From contig JALGTG010000010.1 of assembly GCA_029821495.1 (NCBI GenBank), forward strand, positions 6,083 to 42,345: a stretch of 36,263 nt of DNA, given 5' to 3'. The translations under genes were made by a program, and so were the position numbers. Positions 16,214 through 24,573 of the stretch are shown in pieces (position 1 is the first letter of the stretch; the number at the start of each line of letters is the position of its first letter). This DNA is from Candidatus Hebobacteria bacterium. Lineage in GTDB: Bacteria > Armatimonadota > Hebobacteria > Hebobacterales > Hebobacteraceae. A model generated the notes under the pieces. That model had not been told where the DNA came from, did not search any database, and saw nothing but the letters and a program-made list of their open reading frames with translations.

Positions 16214-18970
16214 ATGAACCACACATCGCGTCATACTGAAACCAAGCCCGACGCACCTATTCCTGCGGACACCATCGGAGCCGACCACATCCTTGCACAC
16301 CTCGGTGAGGCCTGGCCCGATTCCCTTCCCCAACGCGACATCGCCAACCTCCCCCGCCCCGTCTTCGACGCCCTCCGCGGCGGGCGCCCAGTGAATGCCC
16401 TCGCGCGGGCCATAGACAACCTTGACCGCACCCTCCCCGGCTGGCCCGAGCTAGCCGCCGCCGCCCTCGCACACCCAGCCTCTCACTCCGTTGGGCAGGA
16501 GCTTGCTCCTGCCACACTTAGCTTCCATCCCAGCCTTCAACGCCTCGCCGCCCTGCTCGCCCGCCGCCCCCTCCGAGACCCCGATCCCCTCCTCCGCGCT
16601 GTCGCCTCAACACCCGACCCAGAGGCACGCCTCTGGGTGCTGACCGCCCTCTCCGGCACTGACACTCCCGCCGTCCGCGCCGCCTGGCTCGACTACCTCC
16701 GCCGGACCGTCCAGGCCCGGGCACCTCGGCCCGACCGCGCCCTCTGGTTCGCCTTCCTCCACGCCTTCCTCCGCGGCTGGCTCACCTACCCCGACTTCCG
16801 GGATTGCCTCACCGCCGCCAACATCCTATCGGCCGCTCACAAGACGGGAGACTACCGCCGCGCCATCTCCCGCCTCGGCCTCTCCTCCCATCCCACATTC
16901 GGCAAGTGGCATCGCCAGGTCGTCTACGAAGTCGCCCACCAACCCGATGTCTCCCTTTCTGTCCGCGCCGGCGGCTGGATCCGCGACTTCCCCGGCGAGG
17001 ACTACCTCCTCGACGCGCTCTCCCGATTGGAGCAGAACCCCGACTCATGGTGGCCCCTTCATGTCCTGCGCTGGACATCCGGCATAGACCCCAACGCCGA
17101 TGACCTTGCCGGCCAGCTCCGTGCCTTCTCCCCCGTCACCCTCTGTCTGCTCTCGCTCATTCGCCCCGATCTCTCTCCCGCCGCTGAGCGCGCGCTCGCC
17201 GCGCCCGGCCACGAGGAGAGCGTTCGCTGGCTGAGGACCACCGGCCCCTCCGCCGCCCTCGACCTAGACTGGATTGAGGCGACCTTCGCTCCCTGGACGG
17301 CCGCTGTGTCCGACTCGATTGTCGTCGCTGTTGGCGCGCTCTGCTCTCTCGATCCCCCGGCCGACTTCACCGGCCCGGCCGATCCCGTCCTGCGCCGCCG
17401 CACCTTCCTGCGCGCGCACATTCTCCCTGACATGGACCGCGTGGTGGACAACCTATGCTACCTCCACGCGCTCCGCAAGCGTCACTTCGACATCATCTCC
17501 CAGCAGGCGGCGAAGGGCCTCCCCGCGGCCATTCGCTCCCTCGCCCTCTGGACCGAGAAAGCTGAGCAGAGCGCTCCCATCCTCTTCCGTCTCGCCCGGA
17601 AGGGCACTACACTCGCCCGTCGAGCCGCACTCGAAACGCTCCACATCTTCAAGGTGCGCAGCGGAATATCCGACCTCCAGCACCTCGAAAGGCGCGTCGA
17701 CCTCGCCTCCGCCTGGGCCGATGCCGGTCTCGAGGGGCGCCCCGCGCGCATCTGGTGGGACCTCGCCGGCTACCGCATCAAGCTCTCTGTCGCCTCCGGC
17801 AGAGTCGCCCTTCGCGCCTACTCCGACTCCCGCCCCCTCGCCGGGCTCCCGAAGGCCGTCACACAGCACCCGGGCTATGCGGAGGTCCGAGACGCTCGCG
17901 CCCACCTCGCCCGCGGCTACCGCTATTTCCGCCGCCGCTTCGAGGAAGCCATGGTGGAGGGTGTCTGCTACTCCGGCCGGGACTTCGCCGTCATCCTTGG
18001 CAATCCAATGGTGCGCTCCCTCGTCTCTCGGCTCATACTCCTCGTGGACGGCGCGCCTCTCCACTGGACTCCCTCCGATCCGCTCGACGACTGCCGCCCT
18101 CCCGGCGACATCGGCCGCGCTGAAAAAGTCGCCATCGCCCATCCCCTCGACCTATCGGGGCCCCGCACCCTCCCCGACTGGCAGCAGCGCGTCATCGAGT
18201 CCCGCATCCCCCAACCCTTCAAGCAGGCTTTTCGCGAGGTCTACCTGCCGGGGGCCGACGAGCGTGCCGCCACTTCCTGCCCCCGCTTCTCGGGGCAACC
18301 TGTTATCGCGCGCCGGGCCTTCGCTCTGCTGCGCACCCGCGGCTATGCGCCCAAGCGCGGCGATGCTCTCAAGGAGTGGCCCGCCCATCGCCTCTGCGCG
18401 CACATCCAATGGGCCGCGCCCCACGAGGACGCCGGCCGCCTCCTCGCCCAGTCCGGCCCAGCGGACCCGGTCACAAGCGGCGCCGTCCGGTTCGAGACCG
18501 ACGGCGGAGAGCCCGTCCCGCTCGCCGATGTGCCCCGCGTTGTCTTCAGCGAAACCCTGCGCGATGCCGATCTTCTCGTCTCCCGCGCCGCCGCGGGCGA
18601 GCTTGGCTTCACATCTCGGGAGACTCGTCGGCTCCGGGCGACTATCATCCGCTATCTGGCACGCGCCCTGGGTCTCACGAACATCTACACCGGCGACAAT
18701 GATCTCCACGTCATCGTCGAGGGCGAGCGCGCCATGTACCGCGTCCACCTCGGCAGCGGGTCCGTCCTCCTCGAGAATTCCCGCCGTCACCTCGACCTGA
18801 GATCAGTCGTCAACAAGCAGCTCGAGGGGTTGGTCGCCGAGAGCATGGACTCGCTCACCGCCCGCATCGTCGGCATCGTTGGCTCTCTGAGCCGCGATGA
18901 CCAGATAGCCGACCTATCCTTCCTCCAGCAGCTCGCGGCCGACGGCGGGCCGACAGAAGAGCCCTCCTGA
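16214..18970 (+). CDS. DUF4132 / DUF7737 domain protein
   Basis: This is a 918-residue protein of unknown function. The N-terminal half is helical and repetitive in feel, rich in Leu-Ala-Arg. Around residues 505-640 is a DUF4132-like block (WWDLAGYRIKLSVASGRVALRAYSD, then RRRFEEAMVEGVCYSG and LGNPMVRSLVSRLI). Near residues 775-865 is a DUF7737-like block ending LHVIVEGERAMYRVHLGSGSVLLE. These domains occur together in the large E. coli MolR/YehI-type proteins, usually with an N-terminal WGR domain, which I do not see here. Residues about 92-101 (SVGQELAPAT) are encoded by a copy of the GGCAGGAG palindrome family inserted in frame. No good Shine-Dalgarno precedes the ATG. The next gene, pyrF, has its own promoter. 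Confidence 0.75.
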   Translation: MNHTSRHTETKPDAPIPADTIGADHILAHLGEAWPDSLPQRDIANLPRPVFDALRGGRPVNALARAIDNLDRTLPGWPELAAAALAHPASHSVGQELAPATLSFHPSLQRLAALLARRPLRDPDPLLRAVASTPDPEARLWVLTALSGTDTPAVRAAWLDYLRRTVQARAPRPDRALWFAFLHAFLRGWLTYPDFRDCLTAANILSAAHKTGDYRRAISRLGLSSHPTFGKWHRQVVYEVAHQPDVSLSVRAGGWIRDFPGEDYLLDALSRLEQNPDSWWPLHVLRWTSGIDPNADDLAGQLRAFSPVTLCLLSLIRPDLSPAAERALAAPGHEESVRWLRTTGPSAALDLDWIEATFAPWTAAVSDSIVVAVGALCSLDPPADFTGPADPVLRRRTFLRAHILPDMDRVVDNLCYLHALRKRHFDIISQQAAKGLPAAIRSLALWTEKAEQSAPILFRLARKGTTLARRAALETLHIFKVRSGISDLQHLERRVDLASAWADAGLEGRPARIWWDLAGYRIKLSVASGRVALRAYSDSRPLAGLPKAVTQHPGYAEVRDARAHLARGYRYFRRRFEEAMVEGVCYSGRDFAVILGNPMVRSLVSRLILLVDGAPLHWTPSDPLDDCRPPGDIGRAEKVAIAHPLDLSGPRTLPDWQQRVIESRIPQPFKQAFREVYLPGADERAATSCPRFSGQPVIARRAFALLRTRGYAPKRGDALKEWPAHRLCAHIQWAAPHEDAGRLLAQSGPADPVTSGAVRFETDGGEPVPLADVPRVVFSETLRDADLLVSRAAAGELGFTSRETRRLRATIIRYLARALGLTNIYTGDNDLHVIVEGERAMYRVHLGSGSVLLENSRRHLDLRSVVNKQLEGLVAESMDSLTARIVGIVGSLSRDDQIADLSFLQQLAADGGPTEEPS
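16490..16516. repeat. GGCAGGAGCTTGCTCCTGCC palindrome inside the DUF4132 gene
   Basis: GGCAGGAGC (16494-16502) and GCTCCTGCC (16505-16513) form a nine-bp stem with a TT centre, flanked by GTTG and ACA. The same sequence with almost the same flanks lies between genes at 34801-34827, and a G/C-substituted version lies at 35811-35837. Here it is read in frame as VGQELAPAT. Confidence 0.92.
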
Positions 18971-18971
18971 C

Positions 18972-19002
18972 TTCGCCCTTCCGCCCACCGATATGCTATA
19001 AT
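18972..19002 (+). promoter_or_regulatory. Putative promoter of pyrF with consensus extended -10
   Basis: TATAAT at 18997-19002 is preceded by TGC (TGCTATAAT). A weak TTCGCC at 18972-18977 would give a long 19-base spacer, so the extended -10 probably carries recognition. The predicted transcription start near 19009 lies only a few bases before the ATG at 19013. Confidence 0.6.
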
Positions 19003-19012
19003 GCCCGACGCC

Positions 19013-19735
19013 ATGACTGCCCCAGGCGATCGCATCATCATCGCGCTGGACTTCCCTGAACTCGCTCCCGCGCTCGACCTCGCAGAGCGCCTCGCCTCCC
19101 ATACCGGCATGCTCAAGGTCGGCCTCGAGCTCTTCAACTCCGCCGGCCCCGCCGCCATCGAGTCCCTCCGCCTCCAGGGAGCGCGCGTCTTCTACGACGC
19201 CAAGCTCCATGATATCCCCAACACAGTCGCCGGCGCCGCGGCGGCCGCCGGAAGGCTCGGCGTCTCCATGCTCAACGTCCACGCCCTCGGCGGACGCGCC
19301 GTGATGGAGGCCGCCAAGGAGGGCGCGCTCCGCGGCGCTGAGGAATCCGGCCTCCCGCCCCCTCTCGTCATCGGCGTCACCATCCTCACCAGCCTCGGCG
19401 ACCGGGACCTCCGCGACGATCTCGGCCTCGCGGGAACCGCGGGCGACGCGGCCATCCGGCTCGCCTCCCTCGCAAAGCAATCCGGCATGGATGGCGTGGT
19501 CTGCTCAGTCCACGAGGTCAGCGACGTCAAGCAGACCTGCGGCGCTGACTTTCTCGCCGTCACTCCCGGGATACGTCCCGGCTGGGCCGGCTCCGACGAC
19601 CAGACCAGGATCGCCACGCCGAAGCAGGCGGTCGCACAAGGAGCCGACTACCTCGTCATCGGCCGCCCCATCACCCGCGCCGACGATCCGGCCCAAGCGC
19701 TCGCCGACGTCATCCGCGAGATGTCCGAGCCCTAG
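19013..19735 (+). CDS. pyrF: Orotidine 5'-phosphate decarboxylase
   Basis: This enzyme converts OMP to UMP, the last step of de novo pyrimidine synthesis. RIIIALDFPE opens the TIM barrel. VFYDAKLHDIPNT carries the catalytic DxKxxD motif. LAVTPGIRP and DYLVIGRPITRADDPAQAL form the phosphate-binding end. The ORF track starts at ATG 19001, but that ATG overlaps the TATAAT -10 box, so the ATG at 19013 (MTAPGDRIIIALD) is preferred, giving 240 residues. No Shine-Dalgarno precedes it and the predicted mRNA 5' end is almost at the start codon, so translation may be leaderless. Other pyr genes are not in the window. Confidence 0.96.
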   Translation: MTAPGDRIIIALDFPELAPALDLAERLASHTGMLKVGLELFNSAGPAAIESLRLQGARVFYDAKLHDIPNTVAGAAAAAGRLGVSMLNVHALGGRAVMEAAKEGALRGAEESGLPPPLVIGVTILTSLGDRDLRDDLGLAGTAGDAAIRLASLAKQSGMDGVVCSVHEVSDVKQTCGADFLAVTPGIRPGWAGSDDQTRIATPKQAVAQGADYLVIGRPITRADDPAQALADVIREMSEP

Positions 19736-19775
19736 CGACAGCGACGGTCCATTCCACACCCCGGCCAGCGCGACC

Positions 19776-20150
19776 ATGGATACCGAGCTCAACATCCTCT
19801 TAGGCAGAGCGATCGATAGCTTAGTCAAGCTGGAAATACTCCTTTACCTGCACGGAAGAAAGGGCGGCGCCCAGACCACTGAGGAGCTCGGCGCCTCCCT
19901 CCGCCGGCCGCTGCCAGAGGTCGCCTCGGCCCTCGACCAACTCGCCCGCGCCGGGTTGATCGAGCGATTCCCCATCGGTAGGGGCAGGCACTCAGTCTAC
20001 GGAACAACGGAGGATGCTCATGTCGAAGCGCTCCTCGAACTCCTCAGCCGGCGCTACCACCAAGGGCCCGACGCGCGCTCCCAGCTCGTCCGGCAGGTCC
20101 TGCGCGCCGACCGCGACGAGGATCCCGACATCGCACCAGACTCCTCCTGA
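19776..20150 (+). CDS. Small winged-helix DNA-binding protein
   Basis: This 124-residue product looks like a winged helix-turn-helix protein of the MarR/ArsR/TrmB-like kind. The opening helix is INIL-like (ELNILLGRAIDSLVKLEILLYLHG). A helix-turn-helix region follows (TTEELGASLRRPLPEVASALDQLARAGLIER), then a wing (FPIGRGRHSVYGTT). The C-terminal helix ALLELLSRRYHQGPDARSQLVRQVL could be for dimerisation. No ligand or metal site is obvious. The ORF track extends upstream through pyrF in another frame; the ATG at 19776 begins the fold. It sits 40 bases after pyrF and 32 before the putative glycoside hydrolase gene. It may regulate its neighbours, which is inference only. Confidence 0.7.
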   Translation: MDTELNILLGRAIDSLVKLEILLYLHGRKGGAQTTEELGASLRRPLPEVASALDQLARAGLIERFPIGRGRHSVYGTTEDAHVEALLELLSRRYHQGPDARSQLVRQVLRADRDEDPDIAPDSS

Positions 20151-20182
20151 CCCGCCGCCCCGCGGCCCCATCGGCTACCTCC

Positions 20183-22501
20183 ATGACAGGTGAACGCGGC
20201 GACGACACATCCCGGCCCGCCAACGACGAACCCCGCGCGGTCTGTCGTGAGGAGCGCGGCCGCCTCCTCCTCACCAACCCGGCCTTCAGCCTCGCTCTCT
20301 CCACGACAAACGGGAACATCCTGTCCCTCCGCCACTCCCAGACAGACACTGAGTTCATAGACTCGGACGAAGCGGCCGCCGACGGCTTCCTCTGGCGCCT
20401 CGAGATCGCGGCCGAGGGCACTGGCCCTGTCGCACTGACCAATCGCGACTGCGCCGAGTTCACCTACAGCACTGGCTACCACCGACACCACGGCAACCTT
20501 CGCCTCTGGCTTCAGTGGAGTGGTTTCAGGGCTGGAGCGGCGGACATTGAAGGGCGCGTCATTGCTCACCTGACATTCTCGCCCCACAAGCCGACCGTCC
20601 TGTTCGAGGCAGAGATACAGATCCCCAGCCACCTCGACGCGCGCTCTCTCGCATTCCCCTGCGTCTCCGCCCTCCGCGGCCCCGACCTGCTCGCCGAAGA
20701 TTCCCTCTTCTTGCCCATCTCCGGCGGCGCGCTCCTCTCAAACCCATCCTCCGCGCTCCGCCGGCACGCCGGCGCCCGCTGGGAGACCGTCTACCCCGGC
20801 CCCGCCTCCCTGCAGCTCTTCGGCTACTGCTGCGGCCAAACTGCCACCCTTTGGCTGGCCCCTGGCGATACCGCCGGTGCCGTCAAGACCATGGCCGCCT
20901 CCGGCATGCCTCGTTCCGACCGGCTCGCACTCACCACCACTCATCACCCCACCCGCCGCGCCGATGGCACTCTGTCGCTTGGCTACCCCTGCGCCCTAGG
21001 TGTCGTCTTCGGCGACTGGTTCGAGGCCGCGCGCGAGTACAGGGAGTGGGCCTCTGAGCAGCCTTGGTGCTCCCAGGGCAGGGGAGGACAGCGCCGGGTG
21101 CCCGCGGTTACCAGCTCCTACGGGCTCTGGACCTCCCACTGGGGAAACCCGAGCCGCACCGCCGGGGCCGCGCGTGACCTCCAGCGCCTCATGAACGTCC
21201 CCATCAAGCTCGACTGGCGCTGCTGGCATTCCTGCGCCCGCGACGGCCACTACCCCGACTACTTCCCACCCCGCGATGGCGACGACGCCTTCGGCCGTGC
21301 CAGACAGCAGCTCGCCGAGGCCGGCATCCTCGCGCAGTTTGGGATCAATGGCCTCGCCGCCAGTCCGCAATCAGACGCGTGGAAGAGCGACCACGCCGAC
21401 CGCTATGTCCTCCTGCAGTCCCCTGACGACGACGCCCCCCCTCTCCCGGCGCAGTCGGACCTTGCCCCCATGTGCCCATCTACTCCGTACTGGCGCGAGA
21501 AGCTCGCCTCCCTCGCCCGGCTGGCAGTCCAGAGCGGCGCTGACGGACTCCACATCGAGGCGCTCACCGCCTCCCCTCCCATGCTGTGCCGCAGTGCCCA
21601 CCACGACCACGACCCCCCTGTTCCCACCCAGTGGGCCGCCGGCCTCCGCGGCGCCATCGCGGCGGTCCGCAAGGCCATAGGCCGGGACGTCCACCTGGCC
21701 ATAGACGGGCCCGCCGAGCCCTACCTTGACCTCGCAAACGCCTTCGTCTCTCAGCATCCCGCTGCCGAGCGCTACTCCCTCCTGTCCGACACCACAGGCG
21801 CCGACTGGCTGCCCATCCCTCTCTTCTCCTCCGTCTATCACGACTACGCCGCCCTCATCGGCCCGGACGCCTCCCTCGTCAACCAGCGCCCACACGATCC
21901 GCTCTGGCCCACCAGCGCCACTGCCGACCTTCGCAGCCCTCCGGCGCTGATGAGCGCCGACTACCAGGCGCAGTTCTGCCTCGAGGTCGGCCGCGCCGCC
22001 GCCTGGGGCTACCATCCCGTCCTCGCCAACTTCTCCCCCGAGCAATCTCGTGACGAGGCCAACCGCCGCAAGCTCGCCTTCCTCGCCGCCGCCCTCCGCG
22101 CCCAGAACTGGGGGGTCGGCGCGCTCCTTCCCTACTCGGAGTTCATGGGGCCCCTCAGCATCGACTGCGCTGCCCTCGACATGGAGCTGCTCGTCAACCC
22201 GCCCCACTCATCCCCCGCCGACCGTCGCGTCTTGCATCGCCTCGTTCGTCCAGTGCTGGGGTCAGCCTGGCGCACCCCCGGATCCGGCCTCGCCCTCGCC
22301 TTCGTCAACATCGATGCACAGCCGCGGGACTTCGCCACTCGCCTTCTCTCCAGACGCCTCTCGCCTCAGCTCCCCCTCCGCCCCATCGGCCGCACCTTCT
22401 CCGAGGACGGCGACGTGCCGGCGGCAAGCCTCCGCGCCTCGGGAAGCGAGATCAGCGGCCGACTGCCCGGCCGCACCGTCGTCCTCATTTCCCTCGGCTG
22501 A
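20183..22501 (+). CDS. DUF6259-like protein, putative glycoside hydrolase superfamily
   Basis: This is a 772-residue protein with the layout of a carbohydrate-active enzyme. A beta-rich N-terminal region (about 1-280; LLLTNPAFSLALSTTNGNILSLRH resembles the start of a galactose-mutarotase-like domain) is followed by FGDWFEAAREYREWASEQPWCSQG. That segment is typical of the DUF6259 family. A likely TIM barrel follows (PIKLDWRCWHSC, GILAQFGINGLAAS, SGADGLHIEALTAS, DVHLAIDGPAEPY), and then a C-terminal beta domain. No signal peptide is seen, so it may act in the cytoplasm. Catalytic residues cannot be assigned by eye. It is cysteine- and tryptophan-richer than its neighbours. The overlapping 314-residue ORF at 22050-22994 is a shadow. 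Confidence 0.6.
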   Translation: MTGERGDDTSRPANDEPRAVCREERGRLLLTNPAFSLALSTTNGNILSLRHSQTDTEFIDSDEAAADGFLWRLEIAAEGTGPVALTNRDCAEFTYSTGYHRHHGNLRLWLQWSGFRAGAADIEGRVIAHLTFSPHKPTVLFEAEIQIPSHLDARSLAFPCVSALRGPDLLAEDSLFLPISGGALLSNPSSALRRHAGARWETVYPGPASLQLFGYCCGQTATLWLAPGDTAGAVKTMAASGMPRSDRLALTTTHHPTRRADGTLSLGYPCALGVVFGDWFEAAREYREWASEQPWCSQGRGGQRRVPAVTSSYGLWTSHWGNPSRTAGAARDLQRLMNVPIKLDWRCWHSCARDGHYPDYFPPRDGDDAFGRARQQLAEAGILAQFGINGLAASPQSDAWKSDHADRYVLLQSPDDDAPPLPAQSDLAPMCPSTPYWREKLASLARLAVQSGADGLHIEALTASPPMLCRSAHHDHDPPVPTQWAAGLRGAIAAVRKAIGRDVHLAIDGPAEPYLDLANAFVSQHPAAERYSLLSDTTGADWLPIPLFSSVYHDYAALIGPDASLVNQRPHDPLWPTSATADLRSPPALMSADYQAQFCLEVGRAAAWGYHPVLANFSPEQSRDEANRRKLAFLAAALRAQNWGVGALLPYSEFMGPLSIDCAALDMELLVNPPHSSPADRRVLHRLVRPVLGSAWRTPGSGLALAFVNIDAQPRDFATRLLSRRLSPQLPLRPIGRTFSEDGDVPAASLRASGSEISGRLPGRTVVLISLG

Positions 22502-22508
22502 TCCCACG

Positions 22509-22543
22509 AAGAAAGAGCCCCAGGCCGCACTTGCCTGGAGCCC
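22509..22543 (-). terminator. Intrinsic terminator of the sigma/anti-sigma operon
   Basis: On the minus strand GGGCTCCAGGC (22543-22533) and GCCTGGGGCTC (22525-22515) form an 11-bp stem with two G-U wobbles and a seven-base loop. TTTCTT (22514-22509) follows. On the plus strand the wobbles become mismatches and no U-tract follows, so it works in the minus direction. It lies 56 bases beyond the anti-sigma stop codon. Confidence 0.7.
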
Positions 22544-22598
22544 GAAGTGCTCGATTGCCCCGCCGCCCACAAGTGGACCTCGAGGCCGCGTCGACGGC

Positions 22599-23024
22599 CT
22601 ACCTGCGGTCCCGGTCGGGCGCAATCGCGGCCCCGGCCGCGGCCGGCGCCATCGCCGCCGCCTGCAGCGCCCGCGCGGGCGGGGCATACGGTCTGGCCAG
22701 GTAGTGCCTAACCAGCCCCGTCATCACCAGCAGGATTGCAGCCACCACCACCAGCGGCCTCAGCAGCCTTGGCTCCGCGATCACCTGCCGGCCCGTTACC
22801 TGCCAGTAGCCCATTGCTCGCAGCACCCGCCGGTCGAAGTCATGGCTGACTTGGACCTCACGCGATACCGCGCGGATCTGATCTGCAATCCCCCCCATCG
22901 CATCCAGCTCCCCACGACAGTGCGGGCACTTACGGAGATGCGCCTCCAACCGCGCCGCACGCGCCGCAGGCAGCTCTCCGTCGAGATAAGATGAAAGCTG
23001 TTTCTCAAACAGTCTGCACGTCAC
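22599..23024 (-). CDS. Membrane anti-sigma factor with zinc-finger (zf-HC2) domain
   Basis: This 141-residue protein probably holds its cognate ECF sigma factor inactive at the membrane. The N-terminal anti-sigma domain is MTCRLFEKQLSSYLDGELPAARAARLEAHLRKCPHC, with the HxxxCxxC zinc motif. A single membrane segment follows (LLRPLVVVAAILLVMTGLV) and then a short Ala/Pro-rich outer tail. The GTG at 23024 is chosen over the longer ORF start because it lies six bases after the sigma stop, has GGGAG upstream, and gives the usual family N-terminus. The outer domain is very short, about 35 residues, leaving little room for a sensory module. It is co-transcribed with the sigma gene. Confidence 0.88.
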   Translation of the reverse strand: MTCRLFEKQLSSYLDGELPAARAARLEAHLRKCPHCRGELDAMGGIADQIRAVSREVQVSHDFDRRVLRAMGYWQVTGRQVIAEPRLLRPLVVVAAILLVMTGLVRHYLARPYAPPARALQAAAMAPAAAGAAIAPDRDRR

Positions 23025-23029
23025 TGCTA

Positions 23030-23614
23030 TCAGTCTCCCAGTTCCAAGGCTTGGCTCCAAAGCCGTCGAAATGCCAGCCGCGCCTTGCTCAATCGCGACC
23101 GTACCGTGCCAAGAGGCACGTCCAGCGCATCCGCTATCTCCCGATAGCTCAACCCCTCCTGCTCCCGAAGCAGCAGGATTGCCCGCAGCTCTCCCCGCAT
23201 GCTGCCCAGCACCTGCCGTGTCAACATCTCATCCGCCACCCGTCGCGCCGGACTGTCCGCCGCGCGAGGCTCCCTAACCGAATCCAGGGCCACCGTCGCC
23301 CTGCGCCGCCGTCGGTCGGCAAGGCACAGGTTCGTCACAATCCGGTACAGCCACGTCGAAAACGCCGCCTCCCCCCGGAACCTCGGAATCGCCACAAACA
23401 CCCGTACGAAAGCCTCCTGCGCGATATCCTGCGCATCCTCCACATTCCCCAGCATCTGATAGGCCAGAGACACCGCCGAACGCCGGTACCGCGAAAGCAG
23501 CTCGCGGAATGCCCCTGGCACTCCCTCCGCACATGCCGCCACTAGCTCCGAGTCCGCCGCTGCCGCCAGGTGGCCCTCGAGAGCTAGCGCGTCATCTCGG
23601 ACCGCCTCTTCCAT
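23030..23614 (-). CDS. ECF-type RNA polymerase sigma factor
   Basis: This alternative sigma factor of 194 residues directs RNA polymerase to a stress- or envelope-related regulon. Region 2 is visible as FRELLSRYRRSAVSLAYQMLGNVEDAQDIAQEAFVRVFVAIPRFRG followed by FSTWLYRIVTNLCLADRRR. Region 4 is LLLREQEGLSYREIADALDVPLGTVRSRLSKARLAFRRL. The ATG at 23614 has GGAGGGCGAG directly upstream. The 146-base gap to the divergent glycosyltransferase gene contains TAAAAT on the minus strand (23685-23680), which may be a -10 element, but no convincing -35 was found. It is paired with the anti-sigma gene downstream. Target genes cannot be assigned from this window. Confidence 0.94.
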   Translation of the reverse strand: MEEAVRDDALALEGHLAAAADSELVAACAEGVPGAFRELLSRYRRSAVSLAYQMLGNVEDAQDIAQEAFVRVFVAIPRFRGEAAFSTWLYRIVTNLCLADRRRRRATVALDSVREPRAADSPARRVADEMLTRQVLGSMRGELRAILLLREQEGLSYREIADALDVPLGTVRSRLSKARLAFRRLWSQALELGD

Positions 23615-23760
23615 CTCGCCCTCCAGGTGCTTAGATCCGACATCGAGCCCAGAAGTTCGCCCGAACTCCCACTACCTACATTTTACACCCAAGTAGGCTC
23701 CCGCACCACCCCTGCCGAATAATCCCTGTGGGCCTCTGCCTGGCCTCCAGGAGCCGCCGA

Positions 23761-24435
23761 GTGACTCTTTCGGTCATTATTCCCGTCTACAACGCGTGCA
23801 ACACCATCCTCGAGACCATCTCTCGCGTCCGCGGCGCTCCTGTCGACAAGGAGATCGTCGTCGTAGACGATGCCAGCACCGACGGCACCCCCGACCTCCT
23901 CGCACCTCTCGTCGGCCCCGACTTGAAGCTCATCCGACAGCCCACCAACCAGGGCAAGGGCGCCGCCATCCGCCGCGCCCTTTCCGAAGTCTCCGGCGAC
24001 ATCGTCATCATTCAGGATGCTGACCTCGAATACGACCCCTCTGACTATCCGGCCCTCGTCCAGCCCATCCTCACGGGACGGGCCGACGTCGTCTACGGCA
24101 CCCGCGCTCCGGCGTTCCAGGGCATGCGCTGGCCCCATCGCATCTTCAACTGGATCGCCGCTCGCCTCGCCAACCTCCTCTACCGCGCCGGAATCACCGA
24201 TGAGGCCACCTGCTACAAGCTTTTCCGCACCGACACCATACGCGCCATCCCCCTCAACTGCCAGCGCTTCGAGTTCTGCCCGGAGGTCACCGCCAAGATC
24301 CGCAAGCGTGGCATCCCCATCCACGAGGTCCCCGTCAGCTACCATGCCCGCTCCGTCGGCGCCGGCAAGAAGATCCGTTGCTGGGATGGCGTCATCGCCC
24401 TCTGGACCCTCATTAAGTATCGCTTCACCGACTAG
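23761..24435 (+). CDS. Family 2 glycosyltransferase (dolichol-phosphate mannose synthase-like)
   Basis: This 224-residue enzyme is predicted to transfer a sugar from a nucleotide donor, probably to a polyprenyl phosphate. The GT-A fold motifs are LSVIIPVYNACNTI, EIVVVDDASTDGTPDLL, NQGKGAAIRRAL, and the DxD-type metal site VIIQDADLEYDP. FEFCPEVTAKIRKRGIPIHEVPVSYHAR is typical of the DPM1/GtrB-like group. No C-terminal membrane helices are present, so it is the soluble short form. The GTG at 23761 is preferred over 23728 because AGGAG lies seven bases upstream and it begins the fold. It is transcribed away from the sigma gene and followed by the large secreted protein. Confidence 0.9.
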   Translation: MTLSVIIPVYNACNTILETISRVRGAPVDKEIVVVDDASTDGTPDLLAPLVGPDLKLIRQPTNQGKGAAIRRALSEVSGDIVIIQDADLEYDPSDYPALVQPILTGRADVVYGTRAPAFQGMRWPHRIFNWIAARLANLLYRAGITDEATCYKLFRTDTIRAIPLNCQRFEFCPEVTAKIRKRGIPIHEVPVSYHARSVGAGKKIRCWDGVIALWTLIKYRFTD

Positions 24436-24573
24436 CTCAGCCCCGCTCCCCCTTTTCCCAGTCCTTCGTCGTTCCGCCAGCAGGACCGGCTAGGCCCGTA
24501 CAGAACACCACTTGCATTGCAGGGCCGAGTTATCGTTCTCCTTATCCACCTTCACCGATGGGAGGCCGTCGAC

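Noticed and set aside
17274-18800. 508-residue + strand ORF inside the DUF4132 gene
   Set aside because: Ser/Pro/Arg-rich composition typical of a shifted frame; no conserved motif.
22050-22994. 314-residue ORF bridging the putative glycoside hydrolase and the anti-sigma gene
   Set aside because: Shadow frame; crosses a terminator and overlaps genes on both strands.
22991-23545. 184-residue + strand ORF opposite the sigma factor
   Set aside because: Antisense shadow; the minus strand encodes a complete ECF sigma factor.
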